This document shows, in pieces, positions 11,769-22,387 of a stretch of DNA of 64,000 nt. The position numbers were made by a program, and so were the translations under genes. The stretch comes from Plectosphaerella cucumerina (taxonomy: Eukaryota > Ascomycota > Sordariomycetes > Glomerellales > Plectosphaerellaceae), in assembly GCA_020746995.1 (NCBI GenBank), contig JAGPXD010000005.1, positions 1,426,001 to 1,490,000 on the forward strand, in the 5' to 3' direction. Positions within the stretch are counted from its first letter, which is position 1, and each line of letters begins with the position of its first letter. The notes beneath the pieces are model-generated. The model was given only the letters and a program-made list of their open reading frames with translations, had not been told where the DNA came from and made no database searches.

Positions 11769-13587
11769 ATGACAGTGCCGGCCTACAGCTCCAAGGCGGA
11801 GAGCGCACGCATCCTCGACATCGTGACGTCTCTCGTCAACGATGCGGCCCTCCCCGCGGCCGCGGTGGCGCAGAAGTCCAACATCAACTTCACCAGCACT
11901 CGCGATGCGCCCTACTTCCCCATCCCCCTGAAAGAGACCGAGGTCACGGCCGCCCTCAAGGCTATTGAGGGCAGTCTGGCGGCGGCACTGGCTGCCACGA
12001 AGGACCAGGAGCCCAAGGCGCGGCGCATCCGCGTCGACCTCGAGAAGACGACGGCTTTCCTGTTCCAGGCTTACCTTGCCCGCATCGGCGGCCTGGGCAA
12101 GCTGGACAAGGACGTTCGGTCTCTTCTCAAGGGTGAGTCGCACACAGTGGAACGAAGCAGAGAACGAAGGACTGACTGACAACCTCCAGACACGGACCTG
12201 CTCCAGGCCCAGTCGGACCCCTACCGCCGCATGTCAGCCAACCTCTACCGCACAGCCGACGCGGACGAGTACTACCACATCCATGGATCCCTCGAGGCAT
12301 CTACAACCCTCCAGATGATCGGCCTCCCCTCGCACCAGCCCAACCTCAAGACTCACGCCGACATTGTAGCCGCCATTGAGCCAGCCGTCGAGCGCCACAC
12401 CGTCGCCGAGCTCGAGGCCCTCAACGCAAAGCACCGCCAAGCAGGCGTCAAGGCCTTCAAGCACGAAGAGTTCCTCCAAACCCCCCACGGCCGGGCCAAC
12501 GTCAAAGTCGCCCCCTGGAGCGTCGACGCCATCGAAACCACAACCCCTCCGTCCCCCCTCCCTACCTCAAGCGACAACAGACCCCTCTCAGGCATCAAAG
12601 TCCTCGAGATCTGCCGCATCATCGCAGGTCCGACCATCTGCCGCATCCTGGGCGAGTACGGCGCCGACGTGCTCAAGATCACGAGCCCGCACCTCAGCGA
12701 CGTGCCCTTCTTCCAGGTCGATGGCAACATGGGCAAGCACGCGGCCGAGCTGGACCTCAAGACGCCCGAGGGGAGGGAGAAGTTCGAGGCGCTGCTGGCA
12801 GAGGCGGACGTGCTTGTTGATGGGTACCGGCCCGGGGCGCTGGAGAAGCTGGGTTATGGGCCCAAGGCGCTCGGGGAGCGCGCCGCCGCGAGGGGACGGG
12901 GGTATGTGTATGTGAATGAGAACTGTTTCGGGTATGAGGGCGAGTGGAACCATCGTCCTGGATGGCAGCAGATTGCCGACTGCGTAAGGGTTTCCTCTTC
13001 CGTCATGACAGATTCACGAACTGATAGTCTTCTAGGTCAGCGGCGTCGCCTGGGCGCAGGGCAAGTTCATGGGCCTCGACGAGCCCGTAGTCCCTCCCTT
13101 CCCCATCAGCGACTACGGCACCGGCTGCATGGGCGCCATCGCCGCCATGTCCGGCCTCTACCATCGCGCGACCAAGGGCGGCTCATGGCACGGCAAGGCA
13201 TCCCTTCTGCAATACGACCTGCTCCTGTTCCGCGTGGGCCTGCTCCCGGAGGAGGTGCAGCAGCGTCTCCGCGACGAGGCGGGTGAGGATTTCTTCGCGC
13301 TGCGGCACGCGCATAGCGTTGACCACATCTCGGGAGTCGCGCTGCGGCAGATGCGGAAGAACTTCCCCGGGTTTGTTGACCACCCGCGCTATCTGGATCA
13401 CTGGTACTCGGAGGGCTATGGGAGGGAGGTGGCGGCTGTGAAGCCGGTGGTGGAGATTGAGGGGTTGGAGATTAGTTTCCGCAGGGCGAGTAGGCCGAAT
13501 GGGGCGGATGAGGCGACTTGGGTGTTTGAGGATAAGGATCGGAGGGTGGAGGTGAACGGGAGCAACGGCAGAAATGGGCATCACTAG
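11769..13587 (+). CDS. CaiB/BaiF (family III) CoA-transferase
   Basis: Exons 11769-12132, 12190-12983 and 13036-13587 give 569 residues. The first ~190 residues are a separate N-terminal part. Around residue 275 comes the family signature LSGIKVLEICRIIAGP, then LGEYGADVLKI, ELDLKTPEGREKFEALLAEADVLVDGYRPGALEKLGYG, and the putative nucleophile Asp412 in SDYGTGCMGAIAAM. Family III enzymes move CoA between carboxylic acids without free acetyl-CoA hydrolysis, for instance oxalate/formate, carnitine and succinate-dependent transfers. Its presence suggests a cluster substrate or product is handled as a CoA thioester. Final residues are low-complexity (NGSNGRNGHH). Family assignment is firm; substrate unknown. 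Confidence 0.88.
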
Positions 13588-14341
13588 AGGCTCGGGGAGT
13601 GTTGTGGTGTTGGAGATGAATCATCGCCAGTTGAACTTGAAGTTGACCTCAGTTTTGCCGTCCATGTTCCCGAGTCCTCCGTTGCAGGTACCCTTGTGCT
13701 GTGATGCTGCTCACATAAGCCAAGTACAGCCAGTAGTCCCCAAAACAGAAGCATGTTCGCATTGCTGAATACTTGACCATCACGATTCACAACTCGGCCT
13801 CCATCACGACCGGCATCACCATCCCCGACGTCCGCGCATGACACCACTTCCGGCACAAACCGAACGACGCCCAATCCGCCGCGCACGTTTACAAAGCAGC
13901 GGCGCATCGGCGCCCCGAGATGCGGCCCGGCGTGTGCGGATAACGTACCTCGCGGGCTTCACCCCTGGATTCCCCAGGTATTGCGGGGGGCGCTAGGCGG
14001 CGACGGCCCCCTGCTAGGCACGGGCAGGGTCTAAGGATATCGGGGAGTTGTACGGACGAGGGAAGCGGAGAGCTTGGCTGCTCCGATGGAGGGGCAGACT
14101 GAGGCAGAGGAGGGGAGCGAGGGGCAGTGTTGTCGGGGGAGCTCTGGGCCGGATGTTTGGTGCTTGCCAGTCTCGATATAAGCGTTGACGTGACGCGAGA
14201 TCTTGCGTAGGTTCTTTCCATTCACTTTCTTCACTTTTCTTCACTTTACCTTGCTGATCTCCAACACTACACCAAGCTACAGCTTCACCTTCTACATCTC
14301 CCACTACACCCATCTTCTATCCACACACACAGATCACCACC
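13588..14341. promoter_or_regulatory. Promoter region of the intradiol dioxygenase
   Basis: The 754 bp between the CoA-transferase stop and the dioxygenase ATG carries TATAAG at 14177-14182, 165 bp before the ATG, followed by a CT-rich leader (TTCACTTTTCTTCAC, 14222-14246) typical of strongly expressed fungal genes. No open frame with family features is present. Confidence 0.45.
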
Positions 14342-15267
14342 ATGGGCTCGCAAGTCGACAACGCCCCCCTGGGCAAGGAGTTCACAAAGATGGTCATCGA
14401 GTCGATGGGCCCTGGCACGGAGCCGCGGATGCGCGAGGTCATGTCTTCGCTCATCACGCACCTGCACCAGTTCGCGACCGAGGTGCAGCTCACAACGGAC
14501 GAATGGATGGCCGGCGTGCAGATGATCAACTGGGCAGGCCAGATGAGCGACGAGAAGCGCAACGAGGGCCAGCTCATGTGCGATGTGCTGGGTCTGGAGT
14601 CGTGAGTTCTCTTTCCATCCCCCTGATTTGAGTCAACTTCCCTAACCTGTGCAGACTCGTCGACGACATCACCTACTCGGCAGCGACAAAGAGCACCCAA
14701 GGCCTCACAGCCTCAGCCATCCTCGGCCCCTTCTGGCGCAACGACCACCCCGTCCGCCCCAACGGCACGACCATCAGCTTCGACACCCCCTCCGACGGCG
14801 AGCTCGTCTACATGCACGGCCGCGTCACCGACGTCGCGACCGGCGCGCCCGTCGCCAACGCCAAAGTCGACGTCTGGCAGGCCTCGACAAACGGCCTCTA
14901 CGAGCAGCAGGACAAGGACCAGCAGGACCTCAACCTCCGCGGCCAGTTCATCACCGACGCCGACGGCCGCTACGCCCTCTACTGCCTCCGCCCGACGCCC
15001 TACCCGATCCCCGAGGACGGTCCCGCCGGCAAGCTGCTGCGTCTGATGGATCGCCACTTCTACAGGCCCGCGCACATTCACCTCGTCGTCCGCCATGATG
15101 GGTACAAGCACCTGACGACGCAGATCTTTGACAAGGATTGCAAGTATCTTGGGAACGATACCGTGTTTGCGGTCAAGGATGATTTGAGTGTTGAGTTCAA
15201 GCCGCGCAAGGGGGATCCGGAGGCCAAGCTTGAGGTTGAGTATAACATTGCCCTGGCTTCGGCGTAG
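14342..15267 (+). CDS. Intradiol ring-cleavage dioxygenase, hydroxyquinol/catechol 1,2-dioxygenase type
   Basis: Exons 14342-14601 and 14655-15267 give 290 residues. An N-terminal helical dimerisation region (about 1-95) precedes the beta-sandwich. The Fe(III) ligands can be assigned as Tyr169 (NGLYEQQD), Tyr203 (PTPYPIP), His227 and His229 (RPAHIH). The segment YPIPEDGPAGKLL...RH-x-x-RPAH matches hydroxyquinol 1,2-dioxygenases better than classical catechol 1,2-dioxygenases, which lack that insert pattern; this is from family knowledge, not alignment. The reaction would be 1,2,4-trihydroxybenzene to maleylacetate (or catechol to cis,cis-muconate), in the cytosol. No signal peptide, unlike the secreted dioxygenase at 55.3 kb. 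Confidence 0.9.
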
Positions 15268-16317
15268 GGGGGGTAAATGGGAAGATTGATGAGATTGTAC
15301 ATATTGCGGGAAGGGAAATTGAAGCAAGTTGAATTCATTGTTCGAATGACGTCCATGTCGGCGCGTGTCCAGGCTGTCGTCGTCTGCTCGTGTTACACAA
15401 GATCGGTCGGGTCACACAGTCCGGACGCCGTCATGTCGCGGCGCAGGGGTGCTTGTTCATGTGACTGGACGCCTCTCTTTCTTTTCGACGACGTAGCCAA
15501 CTTGGAGGAACTAATTGAATCGAGCGTCTCGCCGTGAGAATGGTGACAGCTTCATTCGTCGTCCTGGGGCATTGGGTCGGTCGCTCCTTCCCCTAAACTC
15601 GGTGAGGCCACACGCTGTGCTTGGTGAAGCTAAGCCCTGAGCCCTAATGACACCGTGACCCGACCAAGCAGCGGCAGGTGCCTCAATCGATGCAAACACC
15701 AACCTGCCTCCAGCAACAACCATCATGAAGCCGACAATCCCACGACAGAAATCCTCACCCCTCCATCCGACTTCCGACCCCGACAACCCCGAAGAAAGTC
15801 CCCCAAACAAAGACCGCCACCTCCACATGCCTAGCCCCGAGTCACCGCCCCGCGATCGGCCACCAGCACCTCTGAAATACGCCGCCCCTAATTCGCCCAG
15901 CGGCTCCTAACAATCCTCGTCCTCGTGGCCCGGCATGCTGCCCTAGCTTCCCCCCTAGCCTCCTGCTGCTGTCCCGACTCGGACAGCGTCTCGCCTGGGT
16001 GGATGCTCCCCGCAAACAGACGCCGGCCCAAGCTGCCCTCCCCCACAGATAACGCCGGCCGAAGCCACGCCTGTACGTGAGGTGGGCTCCAGCGCCGTGG
16101 CTCGGGGGTCTTGGCCCCCTGGACCACTGCCATCCCTGCCAGAGGGAGCTCCGTCTGCCCCCCCGAGCACCCTTAAACAACCCCCGGGCAGCTTTCCGTC
16201 GTCATCTCTGGCGGGCCCTCTCCCCCACACCAGGCACGGCGCTCTCAGAAACACCATCCCGAGACACCACACCCATCGGCATCGACATCGACCTCGACAT
16301 CGATCACATCTCGCAAA
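15268..16317. other. Intergenic region, promoter of the Zn2Cys6 regulator
   Basis: About 1.05 kb without a supported gene. Short open frames are proline-rich and lack splice or family evidence. It should hold the dioxygenase terminator and the promoter of the downstream regulator. A short AC/GA-rich leader runs into the ATG at 16318. Confidence 0.5.
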
Positions 16318-18573
16318 ATGCCTCGACCGAAGCTCCTACCTAGCCAGCGCCAGAGGGCCGCAGAGGCATGTAACCTCTGCAGGGAGGCCAAGCGCCGGTG
16401 CAGCGGTACCACACCTTGCGCTCACTGCGTCCGCCGCGGTATGGGCAGCTCCTGCACCATGACCTTCCGCCCACGGGGATCCAGGTCGCTAGGCAGTGTC
16501 GGCTCAGATGGTGGCTCAACAGAGACACGGCGCGTCGAAGCCTCGAGGCCAGACAACACGGTTTGTGTCGCCGGAAGACCATCGGGGCCGGCACGCCCGG
16601 GACGGCGAGAAGGAGGCCCTAATGAGGCACCCGAGATGTTCAGGCCCATCTCCCCGTCAGAGTCGCGGCCGGAACAGGACACTACGCCCACAGATTCACA
16701 ACAGGCTTCGTCACTGCCGAACCAGGACCTGGCCTCCATGAGTCCACACCCACGCATGCTGCTCAACCGACGGGGTGAACGCGTCTTCGTCGGCGGCGCG
16801 GCCTCCATCTCCTTCCTGCATCTCATCCGAGGCGTCGTCGCCGACCAGATCGGGCCCTCACCCTTCTCTCACAATGACGCCAATGGCACAATGATGGAGG
16901 CAGAGTCGCGGCAGGAGCCAGACATGGGAAGCCCGCTGGCCACGGGGTTGCCAGGTCTGGACCCTGAGACGAGAGTGCGATACGCGCGCGTCTTCTTCGC
17001 TGTGGTGAGCTCCCCTAGCCTCAACTCCCCTGCTGTCTTTACTGATTCCCCCAGACCGAAGGCTTCCTCGACGTCTTCAACCGCGCAGAAGTCGACCTCC
17101 TCCTCCAGCCCGACGACTTCCCTCACAACCTCAGCTCCCAGCGCCAGGCCGGCATTCTTCTTGCCATCGCCATCGGCGCCCAGTGCGAGGCCGCCTCTAG
17201 CGCAGAAGCCGTCGGCCAGCCTTTCTTCCGCATCGCCCAGGCCCGCGCCTTTGACGAGATGCTCGAGAACCCAGACCTCGACATGGTGCGCGTCTTCCTC
17301 CTCATGGCATTCTACATGCTTGGCGCCTGCCGCCGCAACGCTGCCTTTATGTACCTCGGCATCGCCACCCGCGCCGCCCTCGCCTTGGGTCTGCATTGCC
17401 GCGAGTCCTACGACAACCTCGACGATTCGGAGAGCCAGCTGCGCATCCGCGTGTGGATGAGTGTTCGCATCCTGGACAAGCTGACAAACTCCATACTTGG
17501 GCGTCCCTCAGCCACAGCGGGCGTTCACTCGGACCTCGACGATGTGCTGGACGAGCTGTCCGCGGCTTCAACCGACCGTCGCACCGATTGTTTGATCGCT
17601 GCCCACAATGTTGTCTCCATCATCAACGACATAATCACCAAACTGTACGATTGGAAGGTCTTCACCGTGGGGGCTGTCGAGGAGCGCCTGCGGGACCTCG
17701 AAGCGTGGAAGAGGCAGCTTCCCGAGTCCTTGAAGGCAGCTCCGGCGGCAAGTAGTGGCTCAGAGCAGCAGATCCGGCCGACGGCCCCTGGTGTCGTGGG
17801 CAACCTGCACGTCTCGTGCCTCTACTACTTTGCCGTGACTCTGGCGACGCGGCCGATCCTCATGTCGGCCCTGGCGACGCGCCCCTCGCAAGGGGACTCG
17901 CGCTCCAATATGGCTGCCGCCTGCCTCGATGCCGCCATGTACTTGGTGCAGATCTGCGTTGAGGCACGCGATGCGGGGGTTCTCCATGGGAACATGTGCA
18001 TCCTCAAGTACGTCTGCCGTCCTTGCATGCTTACGGACATCACTAACAGAATCCAGGGCTCTTGTCTTCCCCGCTGGCCTCATCCTAGGATTCGAAATCT
18101 TCGCTGGCGGTCCAGTCGACTACGGCATCGAGACGGCCTTCCACGACTCCAAGGAGATCCTCCAGTACCTCGCACCACTAAGCCCGCAGGCTGCCCACTA
18201 CGTTGAGATTCTGAACTCTCTCTCCAACGCCATCCGGAGACATCGATCGCGGCCGGGCGACGGCGGACGGCGACAGTACGTATCCAAGCTCTTCAGCTTC
18301 GACTCGAAACAACAACCACAGGCGCCGCCACAGCAAGAGCAGGACGAGCGAGGGGACGGCGAGGCTTCAGCAGCCTGGACAGAAGACGCATCAGGGTTCA
18401 TGGACGCCACCGGCAGCAGCGACGTGTGGTCAATGGCACTGCGACAGTTGGAGCCCGGTGATCTGGTGTTGGACTGGGAGAGCCTGAACATCTCACAATG
18501 GGATAACTTCCCATTCCCTGTGGCAGGTATGCCGGGGGCAGGTCCTGGGCAGGGGCCACCACCGGCAAAGTAA
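16318..18573 (+). CDS. Zn2Cys6 transcription factor with fungal-specific TF domain
   Basis: Exons 16318-17004, 17055-18007 and 18057-18573 give 718 residues. The binuclear zinc cluster is at about 18-46 (CNLC-x6-C-x5-C-x2-C-x8-C, with basic REAKRR). A Ser/Pro-rich linker follows, then the fungal_trans regulatory region with FRIAQARAFDEML, DMVRVFLLMAFYML and RNAAFMYLGIATRAALALGLH, and a Gln/Asp-rich C-terminus ending in a Pro/Gly tail. It lies between the dioxygenase and the monooxygenase, so it is the best candidate for the pathway-specific activator of the cluster, probably binding CGG repeats in the divergent promoters. That role is inferred from position. Confidence 0.92.
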
Positions 18574-19433
18574 AAGGAGTCGAATTCGTTACGAAATCCG
18601 CTGCACATTGTGTCGATAAGATTTGGGCATACATGAGGGATTCATCTTTCTTGGCTTAGGGCGGCATCAGGGCGAATCATCACGGGTGTCATGGCAAGGG
18701 CATCATCACGAGGGTTCGGCGGGCAGGCATGGCTATCCACGGCGTTATCTCTGGCAGGCATTGGGAATCAGGAGTCGGAAAACCAGCTTTCGTCCAATTC
18801 AGCGCACATCTCGATGTTACACACCCTCTTCTTCCGCCGGAGTGGCCGCCGCTGCTTGCCTGCCCCCTATCAGCGCCCCCCTCCAGCGATGTCCCGAGAC
18901 GACGGATGCTGGAACGGCTGTCTGCGGGCGCTGCACCCCGCCACCGCCGGCTTTGGACCCAAGACAACCTTATCAGTGGGGAGGAGAAGAGGGAGCGAGA
19001 GGGCGCGGCGACCATCTGGTGGGGGGCGATGCGATCCGGTACGTTAACCGCCGCTAGCGGATGCGTACGGTACCGGGCCGCACGCCTTTTCGTCGCCAGC
19101 TCGCGGGTCTCCCGCCTCCTGGAGCGTGTTTTCCCCCAGGTCCCAGGCCCGTTTCCGTTGCGGCAGCGCCGGCCCTGCCCCCAAGACCGACGCTGCCCAG
19201 GACGGCCTGGCCTGGCGGTATCATGGCTATCAGCAGACTGGGAGACGATTGGGAAGTTGGAGAGTGAGGGCGATTCCCATAAAGACACTGGGGAGGTCGC
19301 GTCTGAGGGGTGAAAAGAGAGAAGTCAGAGCATCACGACCTCGATCAGTCAATCAAACACAGGATCATCGCCATCCACGACTCTCTCATTCATTTCGCCT
19401 CACTTACACATCTTGATACCCCTCACATTCAAA
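18574..19433. other. Intergenic region, promoter of the FAD monooxygenase
   Basis: About 860 bp without a supported gene. Overlapping open frames in all phases reflect high GC content. CCG/CGG-rich stretches at about 19045-19085 (including CGGTACCGGGCCG) may be regulatory. A CA/CT-rich leader precedes the ATG at 19434. Confidence 0.45.
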
Positions 19434-20838
19434 ATGACGGTCCCGACCACATCTGGCTGGAGGCGCCTGAACATCGGCGTCATCGGCGGCGGCATTGGTG
19501 GCATGTCCGTGGCGATCGCCCTGCGACGCGCCGGCCACGAGGTGACCATCTACGAGAAGAGCGACTTTGCCGGCGAGGTCGGTGCCTCCGTATCCTGCGC
19601 TGCCAACGGCACCCGGTGGCTGCACGAGTGGGACGTGGACGTGGCCAAGGGCGACCCGGTGGTGCTCAAGAGCCTCATCAACCGTGACTGGAAGACGGGC
19701 GAGCCCATCAGCGTGTACAGCCTCGAGGACTACGAGAAGCGGTGGGGCTACGTCTACAACATGTTCCACAGGCAGTACATGCACGCCATGCTCAAGGACA
19801 CGGCGCTCGGCGAGGAGGGCGCCGGTACCCCCGCCAAGCTGCTCGTCAACCACCGGTGCAAGAGCGTCGACCTCGACACCAACACCATCACTTTCGAGAA
19901 CGGCGTCACGGCACGGCACGACCTCGTCGTCGGCGCCGACGGCATCGGCTCCGTGGTCCGCGGCATCATCGGCGTCCACCCCCAGCGCCGCCCCGCCGAC
20001 CAGCAGTGCCTCCACTGCAACGTCATGACCGAGGACGCCGTGGCCGCCGGCCTGGTCGACTACTCGAAGCACGACGCCCTCGAGTACTGGGGCGGCCAGG
20101 AGGGCAAGTGGGACAAGATCGTCCTCTCCCCCTGCAACGGCGGCAAGCTCCTCTCCTACTACTGCTTCTTCCCCCGCGACCAGGGCGACTTCACCACCCA
20201 GGCCTGGGGCGCCGAGGACCGTCCCGTCGAGGACCTCCTCAAGCCCTACCCCCAGCTCGACAGGCAGGTCTTCGGCCACCTGGCCATCGGCAAGGAGATC
20301 CAGCCGTGGCGCCTGTGGATCCACGAGCCGTACCCTTACATCGCGCGCGAGGGCGTGGCCCTGCTCGGCGACGCGGGACACCCGATGATGCCGCACCAGA
20401 GCCAGGGCGCTTGCATGGCCATTGAGGACGCGGCGGCGCTGGGCATCTTGTTCAGCAAGAAGTACTTCAATGGCGATGTGCGCCACGCCTTGGCTGTGTA
20501 CAATGATGTTCGTCTGCCGAGGGCGACGAGGGTGCAGGCTGCGGCGGCCAAGGCGGCGTATAACATCAACGAGCGCATTGGGTTCTCGAACAACAAGGAC
20601 TTGCCGTTCTACAAGGTTGAGGATGCGAACAAGGTGTTGACGATTGAGGAGATGAACGCGTGAGTATTCCGTCCGACGCACTGAAGAAGCATCCGGGCTG
20701 ACAGATTGCAGGTATGACATGTACAAGGACATTGAGGAGAAGCTGGCGGAGAGGGAGGGAACAAAGTTCACGGGCAAGTTCATCTGCGGCCTGCCTGTTG
20801 GCCTGGAGCTGCCGAACGGTATTGTCATCGGCGCGTGA
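19434..20838 (+). CDS. FAD-dependent aromatic monooxygenase, salicylate hydroxylase type
   Basis: Exons 19434-20659 and 20712-20838 give 450 residues. The FAD-binding Rossmann motif GVIGGGIGGMSVAIALRRAG is followed by the acidic IYEKS; the DG motif is GADGIGSVVRG; the second FAD motif is LLGDAGHPMMPHQSQGA with ...AIEDAAALG. This is the class A flavoprotein family (salicylate 1-monooxygenase, 6-hydroxynicotinate and 3-hydroxybenzoate hydroxylases), which hydroxylates phenolic rings with NAD(P)H and O2. In the cluster it could convert resorcinol to hydroxyquinol, or oxidatively decarboxylate a salicylate-like acid. The start at 19434 (AAAATGACG) directly precedes the conserved region. Family certain, regiospecificity not. 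Confidence 0.92.
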
Positions 20839-21500
20839 GGGAAAGCTGCGATGAGGGAATGCCTGGGTGTTTGGTGTTTCGGGATGCACATAATGTAGCA
20901 ATGATTTGGCTTTTTGGTGTATATATCACCCATCTTATCAGTCTGCACGGTCTGCTTGACCTGAAGGTTTCGTGTGCAGGGTGTTTAGTGATCCTCGTCG
21001 ATACTACTTCGGCACATCGACTTCAACCACAATCGCGTCATTGGCGAAACACATGTCTTCTCTCATCCGGAGGAGTATCCTAGCCCGGACGTCTGCGTGA
21101 TCAGGGTAGCATCGAGTCTCCCACCCCTAACCCACCTCACGCGACGACCCTCCACATCACCTCCACGACACGACTACCCGACTCATCCCGCCCAGTCTCT
21201 CACGTCTGAGCTTCAATATCTTCGGCGCAAACGAACCTACGCCGCCTTACGCTCGGCCGAATCACGTCAAGACGCCGTGGCAGGCGGACGAAGCCGAGCG
21301 CCGAGACAGCGTCGAACGCAGCCAAGATCGAAAATAACTCGACCCAGCAATGCAGCCGTCCAGACCCTCGACCTGAAAGAAAGAAAAGACCCTACGTCTG
21401 TGAGGCGCCGATGTTTCCACGCGATGAAACGTTCGTTATTCAGCTGGGTTTCGCCTCGCTTCGAGCGCGCCCCCTCCTCCTCCCAACATCAGACGAAACC
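20839..21500. other. Intergenic region
   Basis: About 660 bp follows the monooxygenase. Open frames here are short and basic with no family features. It may hold the terminator of the monooxygenase and the leader of the small putative gene at 21501. Confidence 0.4.
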
Positions 21501-21941
21501 ATGACCACCAACCTCGACCACGGCCTGTGCCCGGAGATCACATCATTTCTGGCCTTCTCGAACGTCTTTACAGTCCCCCCCTGGTAATATGATCGCCAGG
21601 AAATCAATCTGCCGGCGGTAGATCATTAGCTGCGGGCTGTTCCCTGGATATCATGCCCTCACGCACGAAACATCCCCCAGAGCTTCACCCCTCGACTTCA
21701 CCTCGTCCGAGGAAAAACATCAACAACAACCACAACCCTCCATCACACGACTCTGCACAGCCTCCATGACCTCGGGCTGCCCGAGGATCCCGACATCGCC
21801 GCTCAGGCCGTCCTGAGACACTGCGTCAGAACGTCCCCGTCCCCCCCAAACGTCACCCTCGCCCAGCCCTTCAACCCTCCCGCCGCCGTGTCATCTCTCA
21901 CCCTAAAACAAGGCCCAGCCTTCTGGTCCCTGCCCCCATAG
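21501..21941 (+). CDS. Putative small two-exon gene, function unknown
   Basis: An ATG in good context (AAACCATGACC) opens a short exon ending VFTVPPW before a GTAATA donor at 21584. A second coding-like stretch reads in one frame up to TAG at 21939-21941 and includes GLPEDPDIAAQAVLRHC and KQGPAFWSLPP, with third-position C/G preference like real exons here. The acceptor is uncertain; AG at 21681-21682 keeps frame. I do not recognise the family. It may instead be untranslated leader of the following regulator gene. Confidence 0.35.
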
Positions 21942-22387
21942 CCTTGAATGCAGTGAATATCTCCTTCCTCTCACGTCACACCCACCTCCCGGCCAGCCGG
22001 GCTCACCGTACCCCCTTGCCCGCCCCTCGTTCCGAGACGCCCATCGTGAACTCTATCACAGCGCAACACCCAAACCACCCGGCCCCCTCCCGGTGCGTGC
22101 GCGGCGCCATGCCCTGTCACCAGGCCCATCGTGGCCCCCCGTCCGAGCGCCATTCCGGCTGGCGCCGTCTCCGCCCTCGTCGAGTGTCGCACCACTACGT
22201 CGCCGCACGTGAAGGCGAGGGGAGGGGGCCTCGAAGATGGGATATCTGTCAGGCGAGCCCTGTACGTGGTCCTGTCTGCTCTCTCCTCCCAAGTACGTGC
22301 TCTTTCGTCCTGACGTATGCAGCCACAGACATCATCACCCTCAAGATCAGGACCACCATCAAACAGGGAGAAACACCAAACCAAGCC

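Noticed and set aside
19404..20948. 514-codon frame on the minus strand
   Set aside because: It is antisense to the FAD monooxygenase, whose motifs are unambiguous; the minus frame is Val/Leu/Ala-rich shadow.
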